Shown here one piece after another: positions 56,953 to 64,000 of a DNA stretch of 64,000 nt. The stretch's first letter is position 1; every line of letters starts with the position of its first letter. A program made the position numbers and the translations under genes. The stretch is from contig JAURWC010000023.1 of assembly GCA_030655135.1 (NCBI GenBank), positions 124,001 through 188,000 of the forward strand. The letters are read 5' to 3'. This DNA is from Hyphomicrobiaceae bacterium (GTDB taxonomy: Bacteria > Pseudomonadota > Alphaproteobacteria > Rhizobiales > Hyphomicrobiaceae). The notes under the pieces are model-generated. The model was given only the letters and a program-made list of their open reading frames with translations, did not search any database and was not told the origin of the DNA.

Positions 56953-57942
56953 TTAGGCTGAGCGATCCTCGCCGCCCATAGCCGAAGACTCGCGCTCGGT
57001 CTGCTGACCCGTTTTCCAGCGATTGACGGCTTCGCGCTCTTCGATGCGCTGACGCTGCCGCTGCACGAAATCCACCGCCCGATCGACGACGATGTTCCGC
57101 TGCTTATCCAGCGTCACCATGTGATAGCTGTCGTCGAGCACCACCGTCTCGACCATGCCGCCCAGGCGCCGCTGAAGCAGCAGCGCATTCGACAGATCGC
57201 TTTGATCGTCTTCGCGCGGGTGGAAGATCACAGTATTCTGCTTGATGCCGGCCAGGCCCTTCTTGACGTCGCGCGCCAACCGCAAGAATTCGAACACCAG
57301 CCCGCCACCGCGGCCAAACAGATCCTCGATCGGCCTGTCGCCGGTCTTGTAGCTGTCGAACACGAAGTTGCGGATGCGGTCATCCTTGATGCCGTAGGGT
57401 GCGCGCTGGCGGAAGTGGAACAGGTTGGCGAACCACTTCTGATGCACCAGCTTGAAGAAGTTGAACGTCCACGGGATCGTCCAGCCATTTGGCCAAAGCG
57501 TCGGCGCGAACAGCAACAGGCTCTGCACCGTTTCGGGATGCTTGCGCGCCAACTGCAGCGCCACCATCGAGCCCGCCGACATACCCCCGACGAAAATCGT
57601 GTCGCAATGCGCTTGCAGATCGGCGAGGGCCTTCTCCGCTGCCGCATACCAATCCTGCCAGGTCGACAAGCCGGACACGTCCGTGCCGCCACCGAGCCCT
57701 GGCAGAAGCGGGCAATAAACAGTGCAACCTTCGCGCGCCAACGACTGCGCTACGAAGCGCAATTCCATTGGGTTGCCACCGAGGCTGTGAATGAGGAGAA
57801 CACCCACACGGCCGCCCGGAATGACAAGGCTTCCCCGGAAGCCAGTCAGTTTTTCTTTGTTTTTTAGCACGTTACCATTACCCGCTCGGATCTTGGATCG
57901 ATTAATAAGCCGATTAAGGCTTGCAAGCCAACCCCTGTTCAC
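56953..57942 (-). CDS. Alpha/beta-hydrolase, carboxylesterase-like
   Basis: 329 residues from GTG 57942; a GTG about 25 codons later (VLKNKEKLTGFRG) could also be the start. The nucleophile elbow is VGGMSAGSMVAL, the oxyanion region IHSLGGNPMELRFVAQSLA, the acid probably in FHPREDDQSDLSN and the histidine in LDDSYHMVTLDKQ, as in Est30/YvaK carboxylesterases. It should hydrolyse short acyl esters in the cytoplasm. The C-terminal 30 residues are charged and variable. Confidence 0.87.
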   Translation of the reverse strand: MNRGWLASLNRLINRSKIRAGNGNVLKNKEKLTGFRGSLVIPGGRVGVLLIHSLGGNPMELRFVAQSLAREGCTVYCPLLPGLGGGTDVSGLSTWQDWYAAAEKALADLQAHCDTIFVGGMSAGSMVALQLARKHPETVQSLLLFAPTLWPNGWTIPWTFNFFKLVHQKWFANLFHFRQRAPYGIKDDRIRNFVFDSYKTGDRPIEDLFGRGGGLVFEFLRLARDVKKGLAGIKQNTVIFHPREDDQSDLSNALLLQRRLGGMVETVVLDDSYHMVTLDKQRNIVVDRAVDFVQRQRQRIEEREAVNRWKTGQQTERESSAMGGEDRSA

Positions 57943-58396
57943 CGCCCTGCCTCAGAACGCCGCAGCCCTTTTTCAGGCTGTTGGCATGGACAGAACCCCT
58001 AGTTCCTTCAGCGCTCATGTGTCAGGCCGGCCTACAAAACGCCGATGCTCTGACGTCGTATTAAACAAACCGCAGGCTAATTTGTGCGCCGCACCATCCC
58101 AGTTGACGATATGTCAGGATGACGCAGTAGCGAGTTAACACGACCGCGCTACAGAAGGCCAGAAGCCGCTAATAAAGTTTGAATATCGAGATCGAGATTG
58201 GTGGCATTCCGCCATCACCGCATTGCGGCAAAACCGCCACTTCCGCTGGCCGGGGCGGCGCGGCCGGTCCGCAGCGCTGCGCTACCGGCTTGGCGACGGA
58301 CAGCAACCCTCTATATTGCTCGGGCGGCTGTCAGCGGCGGGGCGTGGCCGTAGGCCTTTGATCATCAAGGCGCGCTGCCGAACAAAGGGGCTCGAG
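57943..58396. other. Intergenic stretch, esterase to unrecognised protein
   Basis: 454 bases between divergent starts. A frame from 58223 runs in phase into the next gene but its first 58 codons are Arg/Gly-rich and precede the signal peptide, so they are left out. Nothing else recognisable. Confidence 0.45.
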
Positions 58397-60247
58397 TTGG
58401 CCATACGACGCATCCGCAGAACGCTGTCTGTCGTTCTCGCCGCCGCCGTTGCGCAAACGCATTGCGTTCCAGCTCTACAGGCCCAGACGCAGCTCACTAA
58501 AGAGACGGTTACCCGCGAAGACTACGAGGCCTGCCAGGCGGGAGATGAGCGCGCATTCCAAGCTTCCGTCGAGAAGATCACTGTCGCGGCGATGGAAAAG
58601 GGCCTGCAAGGCGTCGACTACGCCGCGGCCGTGGATACTGAATGGCGCAAACTCGGCGTCGACCAGATCATCGACAAGCGGGTCGATATCGCCGTCGAGG
58701 AAGTGCAGAACGAGACCAGCCTCGGCACCCGCATCCAATCCCTAGGCAATAAAGAGAAGGCCCAGCAGCTGGCGACGGCCGTTGCCGAGCGCGTCTACCG
58801 CTCCGAAGCCGTCTCTGGCGCCATCGAAAAGCTGGCCGAAGGTGTCGGTCAAAGCGTCGGCGCCCGGATCGAGCTGGCCAGCCAGGATGCGGCCAGCCCC
58901 GCGCTCGACTGCCTCAAGGCATTCCTCGGCAGCCGCTACGGTCAGACTGTCGCCGGCGTCGTGTCCGGCAACGCCGCCGCCGAATTTGGCCTGGACCCGG
59001 ACAAGGGCGGGGCCAGCGTCGACGCCGGCGCCGTGCTCAAGCAATCTTCCAGCGGCATCACCGGCGCCGCCATTTTGATCGTCCGCCGCCAACTGGCCAA
59101 CATGGCCCAGCGCATCGGCCAGCGCATTGTCGGCGCCGTCCTGTCCCGGCTGGTCTCCGTGGTTGCTGGAGGCATAGGCCTTGTCCTCATCGCCAAGGAC
59201 ATCTGGGACCTGCGCAACGGCGTTCTCCCCATCATCTCCGATGAAATGAAGACGGCCGCCACCAAGACGATGGTAAAAGACGAACTCGCCAAGAGCCTGT
59301 CGGAACAGATCGGCCTGCATGTTCGCGAGATCGGCGCCAAGTCGGCGCAACGCGTCGTCGAGATCTGGCACGAGTTCCGCCGCGCCCATCTCAAGGCGCT
59401 TGACCTCGCCGACCGCAATGCAGACTTCCGCAAATTTTTGAGCGACGTGCAGCCCGTAGCCTTTGCCCGCCTCGACGAAGTGACCGGCCTTGTGCTCTCC
59501 GCCGAAGGCGAAGCTGGCATCCTGAAACGCCTTGGCGACGGCACGCTGGAGACGGCGATCCACAAGCTGCCGGAGCCTGCAATGACGATTGCCCGCGAAA
59601 CCCGCGCCATCGAACCCGCCCTGGCCTGGTCCGCCATTGCAGGCGATGACCTCGGCAAGGTCGTCGAATTCGAGATCTACCGGCGCGGCCAGCCCGATGC
59701 CTTCACCAAGACGTCGCTCGACCGCCTGTTCGCCGTGGACGACCGTCTGGCCATCTCCCGCCTGGCGTCGATCGACCGCGCGGCCCGTGACACCCTGTTT
59801 GATCTGAACGCCAACGACCTGAAGTCCCTGGCCCGCACGCTCGGCGAAGGCGAGCTGACGACGCTGGCGGCATACCTGACCGGCCTGGCCGATGCCCCGC
59901 GCGAGCGCGTGTTGCGTGCCGTCGCCGCCGACCCGTCTCGCATGCGCCTGATGGCCCCCCCGCGGGTGCGCAGCGCTATCCTTGCCAGTTCCGATCAGGC
60001 GGCAGCCGTCGACATGTTTCTCCGCTCCGGCGCGGCCGACACCACCCAGGCCACGCTGCAGGATTTCGTCTCGGCCTGGGAAGGCCGCGTCAGCCCGCTT
60101 CTGATCTGGGAGCGCCACCCCATCCCCACGATCGCCCTGGGCTTTGCCGCGTTGCTGCTGCTGTTGCTGCTGCGCCGCCTGTTTTTCCCGCGGCGGCGTC
60201 CGCCCACTCCGCCGCCGTCCTTGCCTCAGACGCCTGCTGCCGCATGA
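58397..60247 (+). CDS. Large exported membrane-anchored protein, unrecognised
   Basis: 616 residues from TTG 58397 (AAAGGGGC upstream), which places a proper signal peptide at the N terminus (IRRTLSVVLAAAVAQTHCVP). The body is helical and charged. A hydrophobic section, GAAILIVRRQLANMAQRIGQ then VGAVLSRLVSVVAGGIGLVL, lies near residues 220-270; a last helix (PTIALGFAALLLLLLLRRLF) before a basic/Pro tail anchors the C terminus in the membrane. A repeated helix-turn pattern appears late (LARTLGEGELTTLAAYLTGL). No family is recognised. Most of the chain should face the periplasm. It may be transcribed with the two tiny genes after it. Confidence 0.75.
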   Translation: MAIRRIRRTLSVVLAAAVAQTHCVPALQAQTQLTKETVTREDYEACQAGDERAFQASVEKITVAAMEKGLQGVDYAAAVDTEWRKLGVDQIIDKRVDIAVEEVQNETSLGTRIQSLGNKEKAQQLATAVAERVYRSEAVSGAIEKLAEGVGQSVGARIELASQDAASPALDCLKAFLGSRYGQTVAGVVSGNAAAEFGLDPDKGGASVDAGAVLKQSSSGITGAAILIVRRQLANMAQRIGQRIVGAVLSRLVSVVAGGIGLVLIAKDIWDLRNGVLPIISDEMKTAATKTMVKDELAKSLSEQIGLHVREIGAKSAQRVVEIWHEFRRAHLKALDLADRNADFRKFLSDVQPVAFARLDEVTGLVLSAEGEAGILKRLGDGTLETAIHKLPEPAMTIARETRAIEPALAWSAIAGDDLGKVVEFEIYRRGQPDAFTKTSLDRLFAVDDRLAISRLASIDRAARDTLFDLNANDLKSLARTLGEGELTTLAAYLTGLADAPRERVLRAVAADPSRMRLMAPPRVRSAILASSDQAAAVDMFLRSGAADTTQATLQDFVSAWEGRVSPLLIWERHPIPTIALGFAALLLLLLLRRLFFPRRRPPTPPPSLPQTPAAA

Positions 60248-60423
60248 GGCAAGGCGTGGCGTGGCCTCCAATACGCCACGACCGGCCTGGCAATTCCCCA
60301 CAGGTCGATATTGCGGCGCAGTGCCTAGAGACCGCACCGCTGCTATAAGCCCAATGAAGAGATTGAGTCGCCCTGACGCCTCAAAGCGTTGCTGGGACGG
60401 GCGAAACGAAGGGGGACTGCACT

Positions 60424-60600
60424 ATGGTTTTGAAGGCACCGGGTATCGTCACGTTCATGCTGTCCGTCGTTCTGATGGTGGCGACGCTGATCAACTACTT
60501 CTTCAGCTCACAAATCCCGCTTCTAACGGGCAACGAAATGTGGGCTTTCCTCGCCGCGCAAATCATCCTGGTGATGGGCTGCATCATGCGCGGCCTATGA
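60424..60600 (+). CDS. 58-residue two-helix membrane protein
   Basis: A short gene from ATG 60424 to TGA 60600 with GGGGGA upstream. The peptide has two helices, IVTFMLSVVLMVATLINYFF and WAFLAAQIILVMGCIMRGL, joined by SSQIPLLTGNEM. No family is named with confidence. The good ribosome site and balanced hydrophobicity support it as a real gene. Confidence 0.7.
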   Translation: MVLKAPGIVTFMLSVVLMVATLINYFFSSQIPLLTGNEMWAFLAAQIILVMGCIMRGL

Positions 60601-60714
60601 CGCAGCGCAGCATTTTTCAAGCGGACTGAATCCGTGGAGAAACTGCTGTGCGCTACTGTCGCGCGACAGCTGGCGCCATAGCTTCCGACAGGCCGATCCG
60701 GCGACAAATCTCGC

Positions 60715-60954
60715 ATGATCATTAAGCCTGACGACCAGCAAACCTTGCGCGACCGCGCCCGCCGCTATGTGCGCGGGATCGCGGTTGCCGTCACGTTGAC
60801 GTTTGCAGCCTTGTTGTTCTTTTACGCCACGCTTTACGGCGAGACGAGCGAAGGGGCCGTAACGCAATCGGAGGCATCCACGGCCGTCCCGGCTCTACAC
60901 GCCCCTCAAGAGACGGGCAGCATCAGCGCGCCGTCGGCTTTGACGGCGCACTGA
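60715..60954 (+). CDS. 79-residue single-helix membrane protein
   Basis: ATG 60715, weak ribosome site. A basic N terminus (DQQTLRDRARRYVRG) precedes one helix (IAVAVTLTFAALLFFYATLY) and a low-complexity tail (TQSEASTAVPALHAPQETGS). It is not recognised. It converges with the pabBC gene, 13 bases apart. Confidence 0.55.
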   Translation: MIIKPDDQQTLRDRARRYVRGIAVAVTLTFAALLFFYATLYGETSEGAVTQSEASTAVPALHAPQETGSISAPSALTAH

Positions 60955-60967
60955 CTGCAAGCCGCTT

Positions 60968-62842
60968 TCATGAGCCGGCCGCCTTCGTGTGGATCAGCGG
61001 CTTTGCCACCAACACCCCCCGCACCGAATTGCCGAGATAAACCTCGTCCGCGCTCTCCAGGTCTTTGAGGGTCAGCACGGCTTCGCTCGCTTGTCCGCTC
61101 GCGATCAGGTCGGCGCGCAGGACCCCGGGCAGCAGGCCTGAGCTCAGCGCCGGCGTCAGAAGCTGCCCATCTTTTTTGAGAAAGATGTTGGTACGGCTAC
61201 CCTCGGCCAGCTCGCCGCGCTCGTTGAGGTAGATCACCTCGTCGGCCCCCGCCGTCTCCGAGTAATACGTCCACTCCCCGTCATAGACATCACGCCGCGT
61301 CGTCTTGTGATAGAGGAAGGCATCGGCGCTGTTCACGCGCGTATCGGAAATCACATAGCGCATGACCGGCGGTGCCCCGGCCACCTCCAGCGGCGTCACG
61401 CCGATCGTCACCACGCCGTCTTCCGCCAGCGTCATGCGAACGCGTGCGCGCGGCGCATCGATCTGCCGGGCCTGGGTATCCAGCGCTGAACGCACTTGGT
61501 CGATATCACACGTAAACCCGAAGTATCGCGCCGACGCCTTCAGCCGGTCGAGATGCCCCTGCAGCAGCACATAACCGCTGCCCTGTTCCCACATCAGCGT
61601 TTCAATCAGCTGGAACGGTTTGGGGGGATCGGTGAGGAACTTCATCTTCAGCAGACATTCGGCGTACTCGCGCCCGCCATCGGAATCATAAACGACGCCG
61701 GAACCGATACCCATCTCGCCGCGGCCATCGCGGAATACCACCGGCGACCGGATCGCCACGTTGAAATGCGCTGCGCCTCCCGGTGAGACATGCCCGATCG
61801 CGCCGCAGTAGACGCCGCGCGCTTCCGTCTCCAGCCCGGCGATCAGCTCCATCGCCCGGATCTTCGGCGCGCCGATGACGGACCCCGGCGGAAAGATCGC
61901 CCGCATCAGCGCACTCAAGCCCACGCCGTCTTTCAGCTTGGCGCGAACGCCCGACGTCATCTGGTGCAGCGTCCGGAAAGTTTCGACCGTAAACAGGTCC
62001 GTCACTTCCACGCTGCCGACTTCGGCCATGCGCCCCAGGTCGTTGCGCATCAGATCGACGATCATCAGGTTTTCGGCGCGCTGCTTCACGTCACTCGACA
62101 GGATGCGTTTGGCCTCCGCATCTCCCTCGGGGGTGCCAGCGCGCGATGCGGTGCCCTTCATCGGCCGCGTCTCGACGATACGGCCGTGCTGCTCCACGAA
62201 CAGCTCGGGCGAAGCCGAAAGCACGGTCACCGCGCCGGTATCGACGATGGCCGCGTAGGCCACGCGCTGGCGTTTGCGCATATCGCGATAAAACGTCAGC
62301 GGTGAGCCCGACAGGTTGAAGCGCGCCTTGAACGTGAGGTTCAGCTGGTAGATGTCACCCGCGCGTATCATCTCCTGCACCTGGGCAAAGCGCGCCAGAT
62401 AATCGTCGCGGCTCCAGGCGTGGTGCACCGAGGTAAATTCGTAGCTGCCCGAGCGTGTATGCGTGCCCAGCCAATGGTCGACCTCCGTCTCGTCCATTGT
62501 GCGCGGTTTCTTGTAGAGCCCGAACCAGATCAGCGGCACGTTGCGCGCCGGCGGCATCAAAGCCGCAAGTTTCGGCTCGAACACGTAACCCAGCTCGTAG
62601 GCAAAAAAGCCCGCCGCATGCAGGCCATCCGCCAGCCCGGTCTCGAGCCGGGCAAGAGCGCCCTCTACCTCCGAAGGCTCGAAAGCGGTGACGATGTCCA
62701 ACGGCTCGGTGAAGAGCAGGGATGGTTTGCCGTCGAGCGTGCTGTTGTCGAGCAGCACGAACGTCTCCTCCAGGCCCTGTGTTGTCGAAGCAGGGTCTTG
62801 GGCGGCGCGAGCGCCGCGCATCGTCCGGTCGGCAGGCGTCAT
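60968..62842 (-). CDS. Bifunctional aminodeoxychorismate synthase component I / lyase (PabB-PabC)
   Basis: 624 residues from ATG 62842. Residues about 20-400 are PabB-like: QVQEMIRAGDIYQLNLTFKA, then ETRPMKGTASRAGTPEGDAE with the nucleophilic lysine, LMRNDLGRMAEVGSVEV, and FPPGSVIGAPKIRAMELIAG. Residues about 415-624 are the class IV aminotransferase PabC, with the PLP lysine in FLYHKTTRRDVYD and GELAEGSRTNIFLKKDG. Together they would make p-aminobenzoate from chorismate for folate; a glutaminase (PabA) must come from elsewhere. Upstream codons before 62842 are Arg-rich and left out. Confidence 0.92.
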   Translation of the reverse strand: MTPADRTMRGARAAQDPASTTQGLEETFVLLDNSTLDGKPSLLFTEPLDIVTAFEPSEVEGALARLETGLADGLHAAGFFAYELGYVFEPKLAALMPPARNVPLIWFGLYKKPRTMDETEVDHWLGTHTRSGSYEFTSVHHAWSRDDYLARFAQVQEMIRAGDIYQLNLTFKARFNLSGSPLTFYRDMRKRQRVAYAAIVDTGAVTVLSASPELFVEQHGRIVETRPMKGTASRAGTPEGDAEAKRILSSDVKQRAENLMIVDLMRNDLGRMAEVGSVEVTDLFTVETFRTLHQMTSGVRAKLKDGVGLSALMRAIFPPGSVIGAPKIRAMELIAGLETEARGVYCGAIGHVSPGGAAHFNVAIRSPVVFRDGRGEMGIGSGVVYDSDGGREYAECLLKMKFLTDPPKPFQLIETLMWEQGSGYVLLQGHLDRLKASARYFGFTCDIDQVRSALDTQARQIDAPRARVRMTLAEDGVVTIGVTPLEVAGAPPVMRYVISDTRVNSADAFLYHKTTRRDVYDGEWTYYSETAGADEVIYLNERGELAEGSRTNIFLKKDGQLLTPALSSGLLPGVLRADLIASGQASEAVLTLKDLESADEVYLGNSVRGVLVAKPLIHTKAAGS

Positions 62843-63065
62843 GGGTCGATTTTGTCCCGCGCCCGTGTGGATCGGCGCATTAGAGTCGTTCTTGTACCCA
62901 CTATAGCGTGCGAGATGCCCGCCACGCGAGGCCGTTTGCAACCGGCGGCGCCGGGCACCGGCGAACCGCCGGCCGTAGCTAGGCTTGTTTCCTAAATTGC
63001 GGCGTTGAAACGCGCCCGCTAACCGGTGCTGCGGCAAGCTGGCATGGAAAAACGTCCACGTGGGC

Positions 63066-63093
63066 TTCACAGCCAGAAAATTCGTGCTATAGA
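63066..63093 (+). promoter_or_regulatory. Candidate promoter upstream of tRNA-fMet
   Basis: TTCACA (63066-63071), 16 bases, then TATAGA (63088-63093) within GTGCTATAG, which looks like stable-RNA promoters of alphaproteobacteria. It is 150 bases before the tRNA and is followed at once by a hairpin with T run. Confidence 0.45.
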
Positions 63094-63102
63094 AGCGCCA
63101 TC

Positions 63103-63131
63103 AGCCGCCTCAATGCATGGGGCGGCTTTTG
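63103..63131 (+). terminator. Hairpin with T-rich tail just after the candidate promoter
   Basis: AGCCGCC (63103-63109) pairs with GGCGGCT (63121-63127), followed by TTTGTTT. It looks like an intrinsic terminator. No gene lies directly upstream on this strand, so it may define a very short transcript or be an attenuator. Confidence 0.5.
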
Positions 63132-63243
63132 TTTCCGCGGGCACCGGCGCCCCGGAACGGACATCGCGGGATGCCGCGAATGAATGTCCAGCAGCCTGAC
63201 ATCATTGGCGGTCACGCTACGACGTCAGGTCTCGCATTGGTGA

Positions 63244-63320
<77 letters not shown>

Positions 63321-63699
63321 ACCTTATTTTCGAGCACACCCATGTGCATCTCGGCAATAGAATTCACAGCCCCGTAGTTGCGTTGTTCGCTGGTGTTAAT
63401 CCGCTGCGAGTTGTGATCCGGCGCTGTGAGCGCGGGTCGGAAGGCGGTCGCTAAAAGCCTGCCAAGGTTGCGCAGCCTTCATGCCCGCGGCTCCCTCATG
63501 ATCGGCGGATCATGTCACGCTGCAGGTGATGCGACATCGCAGTCGAGCGCTGCCAGATAAGATCTCCGGCGAGCCGATTCGGTCGATGATATCCGCACGA
63601 ACTTGTTCTGTTGCCGTTGCTCAATATGCCAGCATCCACTAATGCCTAGTCAATGAGTCTCGCGAGGCCACGGACCGCATTTATTGAGAGCGCGCCAGC
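63321..63699. other. Gap between tRNA-fMet and the hydroxylase-like gene
   Basis: About 380 bases with no gene and somewhat lower GC than the left side. No integrase or direct repeat of the tRNA end is visible within the window. It may be the left border of a polysaccharide or secondary-metabolism region. Confidence 0.4.
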
Positions 63700-64000
63700 A
63701 TGACGTCGAAGGAACACAGCGAATTTCAAAATAGCCGGACGCAGCGGATCAAGGGCTTTGGCGATGACGCGCCGTTTCAAGCCGCATCCGCCCAGTGGCG
63801 AAACTTGTCGTTGGAGCGGCAGTACGTTTACAATTTCTCGTGGCTCGGCCGCCCCATCATTCAGTTCCCGCAGGACATCCAAGCCACGCAGGAGCTGATT
63901 TGGGACGTGAAGCCCGACCTCATCATAGAGACGGGGATTGCTCATGGAGGGTCGCTCATTCTATCGGCCTCTCTGTTGGCGTTGCTGGACTTGTGTGAAG
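63700..64000 (+). CDS. Cephalosporin-hydroxylase/CmcI-like methyltransferase, N-terminal part (runs off the right edge)
   Basis: The first 100 codons from ATG 63700 (TTGAGAG upstream). The beginning QYVYNFSWLGRPIIQFPQDI, then TQELIWDVKPDLIIETGIAH-GGS is the SAM-binding start of the CmcI / rhamnosyl O-methyltransferase family (motif I, ETGIAHGGS). Enzymes of this family methylate sugars or small molecules, often within polysaccharide gene clusters. The C-terminal part lies outside. Confidence 0.88.
   Translation, partial: MTSKEHSEFQNSRTQRIKGFGDDAPFQAASAQWRNLSLERQYVYNFSWLGRPIIQFPQDIQATQELIWDVKPDLIIETGIAHGGSLILSASLLALLDLCE

Noticed and set aside
58742-60337. 531-residue minus-strand frame opposite the exported protein at 58397
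   Set aside because: Arg/Gly/Gln/His-rich with no hydrophobic core pattern; the plus-strand frame has a signal peptide, ribosome site and membrane anchor.

Overview
The window is GC-rich chromosomal DNA from an alphaproteobacterium, most likely a member of the Hyphomicrobiales (Rhizobiales) close to Hyphomicrobium or its relatives. The evidence is gene order and families: smc / DsbA-like / DUF721 / mutY, a ctaC-ctaD-ctaB-small ORF-ctaG-ctaE-DUF983-surf1-thrC-M16 protease run, an IalB protein, a phasin-like protein, a DUF1217 protein, a YqgE/DsbD-N/peroxiredoxin group, and short palindromic repeats familiar from this order. No plasmid or phage replication genes are seen.

Layout. 1-4 kb: the start of an acyl-CoA dehydrogenase, a sugar O-acetyltransferase, then a 2.1-kb repeat array with two intact and one truncated GIY-YIG nuclease genes flanked by inverted hairpin elements. 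4-13.7 kb: smc, three tandem DsbA-like oxidoreductases, small proteins, a DUF721 (DciA-like) protein and mutY. 13.9-17.1 kb: a pentameric ligand-gated ion channel fused behind a periplasmic-binding-protein domain, followed on the same strand by a voltage-sensor-type potassium channel with a C-terminal zinc ribbon. This is the most striking locus. 17.3-23.6 kb: envelope and redox proteins (SH3/LprI-like, Spy-like, YiiX-like hydrolase, peroxiredoxin, DsbD N-terminal domain, YqgE). 23.9-38.1 kb: a long minus-strand run from ctaC through cytochrome oxidase assembly genes and thrC to an M16 protease, a GNAT enzyme and a 1338-residue 7TM/PAS/GGDEF/EAL protein with degenerate motifs and a long proline-rich tail. 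38.5-42.4 kb: IalB, a phasin-like protein, then a complete IS1595-family element (39865-41513) with inverted ends, an 8-bp target duplication and two passenger genes, sitting directly in front of a BcsS-like gene. 42.5-47.5 kb: a TetR/RND efflux operon with a palindromic operator. 47.7-52.4 kb: a 1135-residue protein made of about eight DUF1217-like repeats, and a DUF533 protein. 52.5-55.5 kb: a DevBCA-type ABC exporter. 55.8-63 kb: a DUF2147 protein with a Lys/Ala/Pro tail, an esterase, an unrecognised 616-residue membrane-anchored protein, two tiny membrane proteins and a PabB-PabC fusion. 63.2-64 kb: initiator tRNA-fMet and the start of a cephalosporin-hydroxylase-like gene.

How the genes work together. 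The ctaC-E cluster with ctaB, ctaG, surf1 and a small CoxF-like protein would build a haem-copper cytochrome c oxidase. The three DsbA-like proteins and the DsbD-N protein point to an elaborate periplasmic thiol system. The ligand-gated and voltage-type channels together suggest a chemically triggered electrical or ion-homeostasis response, which is inference. At least five families of short palindromic repeats fill the intergenic spaces; in the array at 1.9-4.0 kb they behave like the ends of a small GIY-YIG-encoding element.
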